Of a DNA stretch of 10,801 bases, positions 1-10,654 are shown piece after piece. The notes beneath the pieces are model-generated. The model made no database searches. It was given only the letters and a program-made list of their open reading frames with translations, and had not been told where the DNA came from. A program made the position numbers and the translations under genes. Location: NCBI GenBank assembly GCA_031272005.1, contig JAISUQ010000078.1, positions 1 to 10,801 on the forward strand, in the 5' to 3' direction. The stretch comes from Coriobacteriales bacterium. GTDB taxonomy: Bacteria > Actinomycetota > Coriobacteriia > Coriobacteriales > UBA8131. Positions within the stretch are counted from its first letter, which is position 1. Every line of letters begins with the position of its first letter.

Positions 1-178
1 AAGCCGAATTCGGGTTAGTTAGCGCTTACGTTCTGGCTGATATTTTTATGCCTTGCTGTAGATAATCACCCGGATGGGCGATGACCGCGGAAAATTCTGG
101 CGGCCAAGCGGGTGTTTTCACAGACGCTGGAAAGGTCAAGAATTGCAGATGTAATATCCCGTGGAATGGGGGCTAGTA
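1..178 (+). promoter_or_regulatory. leader region of the hybrid kinase gene
   Basis: No convincing coding sequence is seen here. The stretch is less GC-rich than the genes and should contain the promoter of the kinase gene. A GATAAT hexamer at 61-66 resembles a -10 element, but no good -35 lies at the right distance, so I do not assign a promoter. Two imperfect palindromes are present: 18-29 (GTTAGCGCTTAC, 10 of 12 positions symmetric) and 65-82 (7-base arms ATCACCC and GGGCGAT with one mismatch around GGAT). Either could be an operator; both are short enough that chance is possible. Confidence 0.35.
168..172 (+). promoter_or_regulatory. ribosome binding site that selects the kinase start
   Basis: A GGGGG run ends six bases before the ATG at 179. 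The in-frame GTG at 161 has no purine-rich element in front of it. Translation from 179 also gives a clean signal peptide beginning with Met-Lys-Val-Lys-Arg-Lys, so the ATG is preferred. Confidence 0.6.
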
Positions 179-3862
<3,684 letters not shown>

Positions 3863-4010
3863 TGAGGCCAGCGCCTCGCGGCCGTCCCTGCTCCGGGCTA
3901 TCCCCCCTCACCCTTCTAACCCGGAAGCTACCCCCCCCCTCCCCCCGCACTTGGCCGCGATGAGCTGACCTCACTGAGCGAGATAGGGCAAGTCAAAAAG
4001 GAGCGTCATC
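3863..4010 (+). other. kinase to HD-GYP intergenic spacer with C-rich tract
   Basis: This 148-base gap between two same-strand genes has no ORF of note. A weak hairpin (GAGGC at 3864-3868 with GCCTC at 3873-3877) lacks a T tract. From about 3882 to 3946 the coding-sense strand is C-rich and G-poor. It includes C6 at 3902-3907, CCC at 3911-3913 and 3920-3922, then C9-T-C6 at 3931-3946. The opposite strand therefore has clustered G runs that could fold as a G-quadruplex, with loops of 8, 6 and 3 bases. As RNA, the C-rich, G-poor composition resembles a Rho loading site. If so, expression of the HD-GYP gene relative to the kinase could be attenuated here. The ribosome binding site AAGGAG at 3998-4003 lies seven bases before the next ATG. 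Confidence 0.5.
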
Positions 4011-5093
4011 ATGGAAAACGAACGCAAGACCATCATGCTGGTGGACGACAACGCCACCAACCTCACCGCCGGGCGCAACATGCTCAAGGACCGCTACAAG
4101 GTCTACCCCTGCCCCTCGGCTGAGATGATGTTCGATCTGCTGGACAACGTCAACACCGACCTGATCCTACTGGACATCGAGATGCCGGAGATGAACGGCT
4201 ACGAGGCCATCCGCAAACTCAAGGAGACGGCCTCCTACTCCGAGATACCGGTGATCTTCGTCACCGCCATGGATGGCGAGGGCGATGAGCTGGAGGGGCT
4301 GTCACTGGGGGCGATTGATTATGTGACCAAGCCCTTCTCCGCGCCGCTGCTGCTGAAGCGCATCGAAAACCATCTGGATGCCATGGCCAAGAAGCGGGAG
4401 TTACAGCAGTTCAACGAGCACCTGGAGGACAGCATCCGCATCAAGACCCGGCAGGTCAGCGAGCTGCAAAGCGCGGTCCTCTCCACAGTGGCCAACCTGG
4501 TGGAGTTCAGAGACGACGTCACCGGGGCGCACATCGAGCGCACCCAGCTGTACCTGGAGGTCCTGGTCAAGACGATGATGCGGGAGGGGGTCTATGCCCG
4601 CGAGACCACCGACTGGGATCTGGAGTACCTGATTCAGAGCGCCAAGCTGCACGACGTGGGCAAGATCGGCATCAGCGACCTGATACTGAACAAACCCGGC
4701 AAACTGACGCCAGAGGAGTTTGAAATCATGAAGACCCATCCCGAGATCGGTGTGCGCACCATCAAGCAGATCGAGGAGAATGCCCCGGATCACAGCTTCC
4801 TCAAGCATGCCTGCCGGATTGCCGGTTTCCATCATGAGAAGTGGGATGGCTCCGGCTACCCCTACGGCTTCAAGGGCGAGGACATCCCGCTGGAAGGCCG
4901 GCTGATGGCGATTGCCGACGTCTACGACGCGCTGATCTCGGCGCGGCCCTACAAGAAGCCGTTTTCCACCGACGAGGCCAGAGACATCATCGACGACGGC
5001 CGCGGTTCGCACTTCGACCCGGTACTGGTGGACGTCTTTGACACAGTCAGCGAGGAATTCGCCGCCATCGTCCGCAACTTCGCCTTTGCGTAG
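4011..5093 (+). CDS. response regulator with HD-GYP c-di-GMP phosphodiesterase domain (RpfG-type)
   Basis: Cytoplasmic 360-residue output protein. The REC domain (1-122) has D12/D13, phospho-acceptor D55 in LLDIEMPEMNG and K107 in YVTKPF. A helical, probably coiled-coil linker (about 123-160) leads to an HD-GYP domain (about 160-345). Expected metal and signature residues are visible: H174, H214-D215 in KLHDVGKIG, H243, H274-H275, G282-Y283-P284 in DGSGYP, and D303 in ADVYDAL. HD-GYP proteins of this family hydrolyse c-di-GMP to pGpG or GMP. The glutamate that completes a trinuclear metal site in some members, four residues before the first metal histidine, is Val170 here; a binuclear centre is the likely consequence, not loss of activity. 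Start chosen from ATG with AAGGAG seven bases upstream. It follows the hybrid kinase on the same strand, so it is the natural recipient of phosphate from the kinase Hpt domain, as RpfG is for RpfC. Confidence 0.95.
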   Translation: MENERKTIMLVDDNATNLTAGRNMLKDRYKVYPCPSAEMMFDLLDNVNTDLILLDIEMPEMNGYEAIRKLKETASYSEIPVIFVTAMDGEGDELEGLSLGAIDYVTKPFSAPLLLKRIENHLDAMAKKRELQQFNEHLEDSIRIKTRQVSELQSAVLSTVANLVEFRDDVTGAHIERTQLYLEVLVKTMMREGVYARETTDWDLEYLIQSAKLHDVGKIGISDLILNKPGKLTPEEFEIMKTHPEIGVRTIKQIEENAPDHSFLKHACRIAGFHHEKWDGSGYPYGFKGEDIPLEGRLMAIADVYDALISARPYKKPFSTDEARDIIDDGRGSHFDPVLVDVFDTVSEEFAAIVRNFAFA

Positions 5094-5112
5094 GGGAACA
5101 ATGAGGTCGGGA

Positions 5113-5132
5113 GGGCGCGATGAATCGCGCCC
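5113..5132. repeat. perfect 8-bp inverted repeat between convergent genes
   Basis: GGGCGCGA (5113-5120), loop TGAA, TCGCGCCC (5125-5132). It sits in the 67-base gap between the stop codons of the HD-GYP gene (5093) and the downstream LuxR gene (5161, opposite strand). The stem is strong enough to stop transcription or block exonucleases from either side, but neither strand has a T run after it, so it is not a standard intrinsic terminator. Outer flanks show weak further inverted symmetry. GC palindromes of the form GTAGGGGCG...CGCCC occur as dispersed intergenic repeats in a number of bacterial genomes (recollection, not checked), so a REP-like element is an equal alternative. Confidence 0.65.
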
Positions 5133-5160
5133 CTACGATGTTACCGTTGCTGAGACTTGA

Positions 5161-7746
5161 TTACAGCAGGCCGAGGTCTTTGGCGATGCGGACGGCGTCG
5201 ACGTTGTTGGTGGCGCCGAGTTTGGCGTAGAGGCCATTGAGCATGGATTTTACGGTACTTACCGAGATGCCCTGGCTGGCGGCGATCTCCATGCGGGTCA
5301 TACCCTGATACATATCCCGGAGGATGGCGAACTCCCGCTTGGTCAGCTGGTTGATGTCGCGGCTGGAGTTCAGGCGGTTGTACTCCTTGCGCACCAAATC
5401 CACCCGTTTGGCCAGAACCGACGAGCGCGTGGCGATGGTGCGCAGCCAGGCCTGGGGAATCTCCAGACCTTCTTCCTTGAGGGCGGCGGTGCAGAGGCGA
5501 TGCATCGACTTGCCCATCTGGGTCAGTGGCGCCCGCAGATTGTGCGGCTCAGCCATACGCCAGGCCTCCGTCAGCGCCTGATAGGCCGCCGGCTTATCGC
5601 CCAGATGGAAGCAGCAGACGGCCTCCGCCGCCTTCAGCTCCAGCGCGCCCAGTAAGAAGACCTTCAAATCCTCAGCGTGGCGCACGAATTCCAGGACCTC
5701 CCGAAAATGGCCCATGCGCATCGCCAGCTGCATCTTGGTCAGAGAGATATTCAGCTCGATTTGGCTGGAGATGACCCCGCGGCTCTCGTCCAGGCTCTCC
5801 TTGAGCCACTTGGCGACCTTATCGTAATCGCCCATTATCGAGTAAAAAGAGCCGGCGAGGATGTCGTAGGAGGTCAGGCGGAAGTGGTTCTCGTTGTCGC
5901 GCAGCAGATCCTCGATGTCGCTGACCACGCCCATCGCCCGTTGATAGTCGCCCAGGCCCACAGCGATGCGCAGGCGCAGGGAGAGGACGCGGCTTTGGAT
6001 GATATGCTGTTTGTTGACCTTGGCCTGGCGCCAGGCTCGCAGCGCATGGTGCTCGGCGGCATCCAGCTCACCCTGACAGAAGAGATACTCGGCCTGGGCC
6101 AGAGCCGAGAGACCGCCCAGACAGCCTTCCATCGCCACTGTGGCACTGGCCTCGGCAGACTCCAGCTCGGACAGCAGCTGCTTGACCTCGATTTTCTGAT
6201 TCACGCCGATAACCAGCGCATATGGACCAACATGGAAATTGGTGACCTGACCCTCGTGCTCCTGGTAGGGGTAGGTGTTGTAGAGGTCCTCGACCCTGAC
6301 GAAACAGCGACAGAAATCCAGGCTGCCGGTCATCGGCACCAGCAACAGCTCGATGATGCCCCGGGCTGCCCAGAGGCTGGCCAGCACATAGGAATCGAAG
6401 TTGTTATCCGGCGTATCCGGCAACTCGTCGATGTACAGGCAACACAGCTTGAAGGCATCGTGGATGCGCCGCAGGCTGACCAGGATACGTACCCGCAACA
6501 ACGGGTATTCCTTGATCTGCCGCAATTGATCCTGCGGGCCGCGCTCCAGGATGTTCAAAAAGAAGGCGGCGGCGCTTTCGGGCAGCTCCTGGGAGTAGCT
6601 GTGGGCCAGGCCGACGATGGCCTCCCAATCGCCGGCCTTCTCGTAGAGGACGGCCGCATCGATCTTGAAGCCGTTGTCGCGATACCACTCTGCTGCGCAG
6701 AGCCAGGTCTGGAGCTTCTCCTCCTCAGTCAGCTGGCTCTGTTGTTGCTGGATGTATTCCTTGAACAGCTGATGCATGCTGTAGGTATGCAGCAGACCGT
6801 CGTAGCGTACGAACACCGGCAGATTGTTCAGTTCGCGGATAACCTCGGCATCATCGTCAGCCAGGCTGCGGACGATGGTCTCGGGCAGATACTCCAGAAG
6901 CGACATCCGCACCAGCAGCCTGAGCAGCTCTGTGGTGGCAACGGAAACCACCTCGCGCTCAATCAGTTCCTCGATGTTGGCCTTCAGCGCTGCCGTGGCC
7001 AGGACGTTATCGCCGCTGACCCGGCGCAACAGCTGCCCGAACAGCCCCACGGCAAAGGCCCAGCCATCACTGCGATTGATGGCCGTCTCCATCGTCTCAC
7101 GCGAGAGATCCAGACCGAGATTGCTCAGGTACTCCTCGGTCTCCTCACGGGTGAAGTTCAGATCCTCCTCGGTGATATAGGCCACCGACTCATTCATGCC
7201 CTGAGGCAGGAACAGCAAATCGGGGGCATTGCGGGTGATGACTATCCAACGGACATTATCCGGCGCAGCTCCGATGGTATGGTGGAAGAGCTCGATATAC
7301 CTGTTGGTATCCACATAATGCAGGTCGTCGATAACGACGATGATCTGGTCGCGGTCGTCAATCTCCTCCTCCAGGATGGCCCGGTACTGGTCGAACTGGG
7401 TGCGGGTCTCGGGGTGGCCCAATTCCAGCAGGCGGTCGGCGGCGCGCGGGGATACAGCGGCGGCGCTGGAGACGATATGCTCCCAGGCGCGCAGCAACTG
7501 CTTATCACGTTCGGAGAATTTTATCCAGATGACCTCGGCTTCGCGGCGACTGAGCCAGGAGCTGACGGCGCAGGTCTTGCCACAGCCGCCCTTGGCCGCG
7601 ATGGCCACAAAGTGTGAGTCGATGGCACGATCCAGAAGATCATCGACCCGGCGTCGCACCATCAACGACGTGTCGCCGTTTACTGGAGTCAGGCCGCCCC
7701 CCTTGGGCACATTCATTACCTGTTTAGGTGATACCTTCTGTAACAC
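5161..7746 (-). CDS. LuxR-family transcriptional regulator, MalT-like LAL type (downstream paralog)
   Basis: Large cytoplasmic ATP-dependent regulator of 861 residues, the usual size for MalT-like proteins. An N-terminal STAND-class P-loop ATPase has Walker A AKGGCGKT (51-58), Walker B IIVVIDDLH (135-143) and a sensor-like VITRN (169-173), then a GWAFAVGL segment (228-235) typical of the family. The middle (about 350-780) is all-helical and TPR-like, the probable ligand or partner-binding part. The C-terminal LuxR helix-turn-helix occupies about 799-861 (LTKREFAIL...GISVSTVKSML...KLGATNNVDAV). ATP and inducer binding normally drive multimerisation and promoter activation in this family. The start is GTG at 7746, supported by AAGGGG six bases upstream; the in-frame ATG at codon 11 has no comparable site. 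It lies 118 bp after its paralog on the same strand and may be co-transcribed or have its own promoter. Its inducer and target genes cannot be read from the window. Confidence 0.93.
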   Translation of the reverse strand: MLQKVSPKQVMNVPKGGGLTPVNGDTSLMVRRRVDDLLDRAIDSHFVAIAAKGGCGKTCAVSSWLSRREAEVIWIKFSERDKQLLRAWEHIVSSAAAVSPRAADRLLELGHPETRTQFDQYRAILEEEIDDRDQIIVVIDDLHYVDTNRYIELFHHTIGAAPDNVRWIVITRNAPDLLFLPQGMNESVAYITEEDLNFTREETEEYLSNLGLDLSRETMETAINRSDGWAFAVGLFGQLLRRVSGDNVLATAALKANIEELIEREVVSVATTELLRLLVRMSLLEYLPETIVRSLADDDAEVIRELNNLPVFVRYDGLLHTYSMHQLFKEYIQQQQSQLTEEEKLQTWLCAAEWYRDNGFKIDAAVLYEKAGDWEAIVGLAHSYSQELPESAAAFFLNILERGPQDQLRQIKEYPLLRVRILVSLRRIHDAFKLCCLYIDELPDTPDNNFDSYVLASLWAARGIIELLLVPMTGSLDFCRCFVRVEDLYNTYPYQEHEGQVTNFHVGPYALVIGVNQKIEVKQLLSELESAEASATVAMEGCLGGLSALAQAEYLFCQGELDAAEHHALRAWRQAKVNKQHIIQSRVLSLRLRIAVGLGDYQRAMGVVSDIEDLLRDNENHFRLTSYDILAGSFYSIMGDYDKVAKWLKESLDESRGVISSQIELNISLTKMQLAMRMGHFREVLEFVRHAEDLKVFLLGALELKAAEAVCCFHLGDKPAAYQALTEAWRMAEPHNLRAPLTQMGKSMHRLCTAALKEEGLEIPQAWLRTIATRSSVLAKRVDLVRKEYNRLNSSRDINQLTKREFAILRDMYQGMTRMEIAASQGISVSTVKSMLNGLYAKLGATNNVDAVRIAKDLGLL

Positions 7747-7752
7747 GCTACG

Positions 7753-7758
7753 CCCCTT
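7753..7758 (-). promoter_or_regulatory. ribosome binding site that fixes the GTG start of the downstream regulator
   Basis: On the minus strand AAGGGG is followed by six bases (CGTAGC) and then GTG at 7746. The same AAGGGG core precedes the paralog, which makes the GTG choice convincing over the internal ATG ten codons later. Confidence 0.7.
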
Positions 7759-7802
7759 GCAGATCCAGTCCTTGCTTTGAAGTATTCTACAACAGCGAGC
7801 GG

Positions 7803-7832
7803 ATAATACAGAGAACCGTCTATCCGGATGAA
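7803..7832 (-). promoter_or_regulatory. weak candidate promoter for the downstream regulator
   Basis: On the minus strand TATTAT (7808 to 7803) could be a -10 element. The hexamer 18 bases upstream (TTCATC, 7832 to 7827) matches the -35 consensus poorly and lies inside the dyad at 7816-7835. A poor -35 covered by a dyad is what an activator-dependent promoter looks like, but a single good hexamer is thin evidence. Confidence 0.25.
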
Positions 7833-7835
7833 CGG
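7816..7835. promoter_or_regulatory. 20-bp dyad, candidate operator between the two LuxR genes
   Basis: The core ATCCGGAT (7822-7829) is a perfect palindrome, flanked after two unpaired bases on each side by CCGT (7816-7819) and ACGG (7832-7835). In all, 16 of 20 positions are symmetric. The zero-length central loop argues for a protein-binding DNA dyad over an RNA hairpin. It lies about 70 bases upstream of the GTG start of the downstream regulator and 48 bases after the stop of the upstream one. Confidence 0.45.
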
Positions 7836-7864
7836 CCCGACCTCAGCATTTATTCAGGATGGCT

Positions 7865-10441
7865 TCAAATCAATTGCCGCTCTTTTGCTATTCTGATAGC
7901 ATCTACATTGTTCTGTGCTCCTAGCTTTATATATACTGCTCCCAAGATAGTCTTGACAGTGTTTACCGAGATGCCCTGATTCTCGGAGATCTCCAGACGC
8001 GTCAGCCCCTGGCCGAGGTCATTGAGGATGGCGGTCTCCCGGGCTGTGAGGCGCATCGGCTTCTCCACGTGGTGCTCACGGCGCCAGCTGGCCCGGATGC
8101 CGGAAATGCGTTTGGAGTGGATGGAGACCCGTCGGATCATCGCTTCCAGCCAGTCCTTGGGGATATGGTGGTTCTTGTCGCGCAGGGCAGCCTGGCACAG
8201 CGTGTGCATATCCCGGCCCAGCAGGACAAAGGCCATGCTCAGGCCGTGCGGCTCAGCGATGCGCCAGGCCTTCTCCAAGGCCTGAATGGCGCCGGCGGAG
8301 TCCTTGAGGTGATAGAGGCAGACGGCTTCGAAGATCTTCATGTTCAGACGGCCGAGCAGGAATTGCTTGATGCTGCGGTCGTTTTCAATGCAGTACAGGG
8401 CGTCGCGATATTTACGGGTTTCGATGAGGACCTTGCATTTCATGAAGATGACGTGGTCCTCGACGGTCTGGGAGACGATGTCCTCGGCGCCTTCGAAGCC
8501 GTTGCTCAACCAGGAGGCCACGTCCTCGGTCTGGCCGATGATCATGTTGTATTGGGCATTGATGGTATCGCGCATCGCCCGCCGGTAGATGCCGCATTGG
8601 GACTCATGGTGCTCCTGGGCTTCGCGGTAGACGCTCTGCAGCTTGGCGTAATCACCGAGCTCGGCGGCGCAGTTCAGCATCATCAACAGGGCGTAGCTGC
8701 GAATCAGGCACTGATTGTCGCTCTCGGCATCGTGAGAGGCATAGAAGGCGTACTGCTCGGCGTCCTCCAGACGTCCCTGATAGAAGGCGTACTCGGCTTC
8801 GGCCAGGTTGCTGTAGCCGCTCATGCAGCCCCGGTTGGCGGCGGCCAGGGACTTCTCGCCGCGCTTGGCGGCATTGATGTAATCCTCGATGATGCCCTTG
8901 CGCTCCGAGCCGGCGCGGATGGCAAAGGCGCCGATGGGCAGGATGTTGTTGGCCTGGCCACCGCCGGGATGGGCCCCGAGCTTGAGATAGCGTTCGGCCT
9001 CGATGAAGTAATGGTCGAAGTCGAACTCCTTGGTCAGGGGTGCGGCGTTGAGCTCCATCAAACCGAGGGCGATATTCAGGCATTTCAGCACGTAGATGTT
9101 GAAGCTGTCGCGTTTGCGCTGCTCGAATTCGCGAATCATGCTGCGGCAGAACTCCTTGGCCTCGCGCACACGGCCGGAGCAGGACAGCAGGCGGGCGTTG
9201 AGCAGGTAATACTCCTTGATTTCCAGCAGCTTGTCCTGGGGCCCGCGGGAGAGCACCTCCAGAAAGAAGCTGGCCTGGCTGCGCGGCAGCTCCAGGGGGT
9301 AGTCGTGGATCAGATTGATGATGGCCGACCAATCGCCGATATTCTCATAGCAGACGATGGCTTCGCTTTTGTAGCCGTTGAGCTCATACCAGGTGGCGGC
9401 GATGCGCCAGGTCTCGTTGCGCTCCTCGTCGCTGAGGCGGGCCTGACGGTCGGTCAGGTAGATGCGGAACAGGGCATGGATGTTATAGACGTGCAGCAAT
9501 GTGTCGTGGCGCACGAAGGCGGTCATGCTGTCCAGCTCGTCCATCAGCGACTGTTTGCCGCCGGAGAGATCGTAGACGATGGTCTCCGGCAGATACTGCA
9601 ACATCGACATCCGGGCCAGCAGGCCTAACAGCTCCGGTGAGACCTGAAGCTCCACCTGGCGCTGAATCAGCTCGAAGACGTTGGCCTTCAGGGCCTCGTG
9701 GGCGATCAGCACGTTACCGTCGGTCTTTTTCAGCAGCTGGCCGATGAGGTTGACGGCAAAAGCCCAGCCGTCGGTGCTCTCGATGACCGAATACAGGTAG
9801 TCGTTGGTGATGTTCAGACCCAACAGGCGGAAGAACTCATAGGCTTCGGATTCGGTGAAGCAGAGGTCCTCCTCATTGATGGTCTCGAAGTGGCGATTGG
9901 CGATGAAGGCGGCCGAGTGGAAGATGCTGTCGTTGCGGGAGATGACACTCCAGGAGAGCTCGGGGGGCAGCTGCTGCAGGCAGCGCTCCAGAAAACCCAG
10001 CATGTCCGGACTCTTGAGGACATGGACGTTATCCAGCACGATGCATATATGCTCGTTTTCACTGAGCTCACTGAACATGATGGAGCGATAGAGGTCGAAC
10101 TGGACGTCGCTTTCGGGAAAGCCGATCTCGGCTATCTGACTGGCGAACTGAGGCCTGATCTCGCCGACTGCCTTGAGGTAATGTTCCCAGAAGTAGCTGG
10201 GATTATTGTCGCGCTCGGTGAGATTGAACCAGATGGCCTCGCGCTTTTTGCAATCCAGGTATTCGCGTACGGCGCAGGTCTTGCCATAGCCGGCGTTAGC
10301 GACAATCGAGACCAATTGCGATTGGCAGGCCTCCTCCAACATCTTGTTGATGCGGTCGCGTTTGAGCAGGATCAGATTCTTGTCGACCCTTGGGTGGTCA
10401 GTGGTCAACTTGCGTTCCAACACGGCACTATTCTTTTTCAT
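7865..10441 (-). CDS. LuxR-family transcriptional regulator, MalT-like LAL type (upstream paralog)
   Basis: Cytoplasmic 858-residue regulator, paralog of the next gene on the same strand. The STAND ATPase has Walker A ANAGYGKT (48-55), closer to the family norm than its neighbour's, and Walker B ICIVLDNVH (132-140). A GWAFAVNL segment follows near 225, then a long all-helical TPR-like middle, then a LuxR helix-turn-helix at about 796-858 (LTARETAIL...GISVNTVKTIL...KLGAQNNVDAI). By hand count 38 of the last 63 residues are identical to the neighbour, with nearly the same recognition helix, so the two may bind similar sites. The start ATG at 10441 has AAGGGG five bases upstream. A GC-rich hairpin and a long regulatory region precede it. 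Oddly, the last 33 codons (7868-7966) use many A/T-ending codons (21 of 33, against 7 of 33 in the paralog) although the protein stays well conserved. It is probably an inducer-dependent activator; inducer and regulon are unknown. Confidence 0.93.
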   Translation of the reverse strand: MKKNSAVLERKLTTDHPRVDKNLILLKRDRINKMLEEACQSQLVSIVANAGYGKTCAVREYLDCKKREAIWFNLTERDNNPSYFWEHYLKAVGEIRPQFASQIAEIGFPESDVQFDLYRSIMFSELSENEHICIVLDNVHVLKSPDMLGFLERCLQQLPPELSWSVISRNDSIFHSAAFIANRHFETINEEDLCFTESEAYEFFRLLGLNITNDYLYSVIESTDGWAFAVNLIGQLLKKTDGNVLIAHEALKANVFELIQRQVELQVSPELLGLLARMSMLQYLPETIVYDLSGGKQSLMDELDSMTAFVRHDTLLHVYNIHALFRIYLTDRQARLSDEERNETWRIAATWYELNGYKSEAIVCYENIGDWSAIINLIHDYPLELPRSQASFFLEVLSRGPQDKLLEIKEYYLLNARLLSCSGRVREAKEFCRSMIREFEQRKRDSFNIYVLKCLNIALGLMELNAAPLTKEFDFDHYFIEAERYLKLGAHPGGGQANNILPIGAFAIRAGSERKGIIEDYINAAKRGEKSLAAANRGCMSGYSNLAEAEYAFYQGRLEDAEQYAFYASHDAESDNQCLIRSYALLMMLNCAAELGDYAKLQSVYREAQEHHESQCGIYRRAMRDTINAQYNMIIGQTEDVASWLSNGFEGAEDIVSQTVEDHVIFMKCKVLIETRKYRDALYCIENDRSIKQFLLGRLNMKIFEAVCLYHLKDSAGAIQALEKAWRIAEPHGLSMAFVLLGRDMHTLCQAALRDKNHHIPKDWLEAMIRRVSIHSKRISGIRASWRREHHVEKPMRLTARETAILNDLGQGLTRLEISENQGISVNTVKTILGAVYIKLGAQNNVDAIRIAKERQLI

Positions 10442-10446
10442 GTCAG

Positions 10447-10452
10447 CCCCTT
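10447..10452 (-). promoter_or_regulatory. ribosome binding site of the upstream LuxR regulator
   Basis: AAGGGG on the minus strand, five bases before the ATG at 10441. An ATG directly upstream (10456) is followed at once by TAA and cannot serve as a start. Confidence 0.7.
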
Positions 10453-10469
10453 ACATGTTTGAGAAGGCC

Positions 10470-10485
10470 CGGCAGTCCCCTGCCG
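10470..10485 (-). other. stem-loop in the untranslated leader of the upstream LuxR regulator
   Basis: In the sense of the regulator mRNA this is CGGCAG, loop GGGA, CTGCCG: a perfect 6-bp stem capped by a GNRA-type tetraloop, about 29 bases before the start codon. No T tract follows, so it is not an intrinsic terminator. It may stabilise the mRNA or affect translation; the GGA in its loop also fits the core of CsrA-type binding sites, which is speculative. Confidence 0.45.
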
Positions 10486-10543
10486 CGACCTCCCCGTCGA
10501 CGCCCTACGTTAGCTATCCTTCTGTGATTCCTTTTCCCGTGCC

Positions 10544-10568
10544 ATTTGACATTCGGACTAACCGTTTT
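10544..10568 (+). repeat. composite direct repeat, copy 1
   Basis: ATTTGACA (10544-10551), six bases, CTAACCGTTTT (10558-10568). It matches copy 2 at 19 positions with only the spacer differing. It contains a TTGACA like a -35 element, but no -10 follows, so it looks more like a protein-binding box than a promoter. Confidence 0.65.
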
Positions 10569-10654
10569 GCACCCTGTCAGCGCGAATTGTCTACTACATT
10601 CTGGCGCTTCAGTTTTGTGATGAAAACGCCCATTTTCTTTTAATTTTGTTAAAT

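Noticed and set aside
161..178. GTG start at 161 for the kinase
   Set aside because: No ribosome binding site upstream, and it would put six extra residues before a good signal peptide; ATG at 179 has a GGGGG run six bases ahead.
3864..3877. Hairpin after the kinase stop as an intrinsic terminator
   Set aside because: Only five base pairs and no T tract follows.
7714..7716. ATG start at codon 11 of the downstream LuxR regulator
   Set aside because: Only a weak purine stretch precedes it, while GTG at 7746 has AAGGGG at ideal spacing, like its paralog.
5677..9628. Long + strand open frames opposite the two LuxR regulators (646 and 519 codons)
   Set aside because: Shadow frames of GC-rich genes; compositions rich in Gln/Ala/Leu/Asp without motifs, while the minus strand shows clear Walker and LuxR HTH motifs.
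10486..10495. Minus strand GGGGAGGTCG as a MalT box (E. coli consensus GGGGA, T or G, GAGG)
   Set aside because: Eight of ten matches in a GC-rich leader, single copy without the usual paired arrangement, and these HTH domains need not share E. coli MalT specificity.
10501..10509. CGCCCTACG as a decayed second copy of the palindrome at 5113-5132
   Set aside because: Only a short GC-rich stretch is shared and the opposite arm of the stem is missing.
10344..10643. 99-codon + strand ORF at the right edge
   Set aside because: It starts inside and antisense to the regulator gene, has no ribosome binding site, and its remainder covers the non-coding leader.
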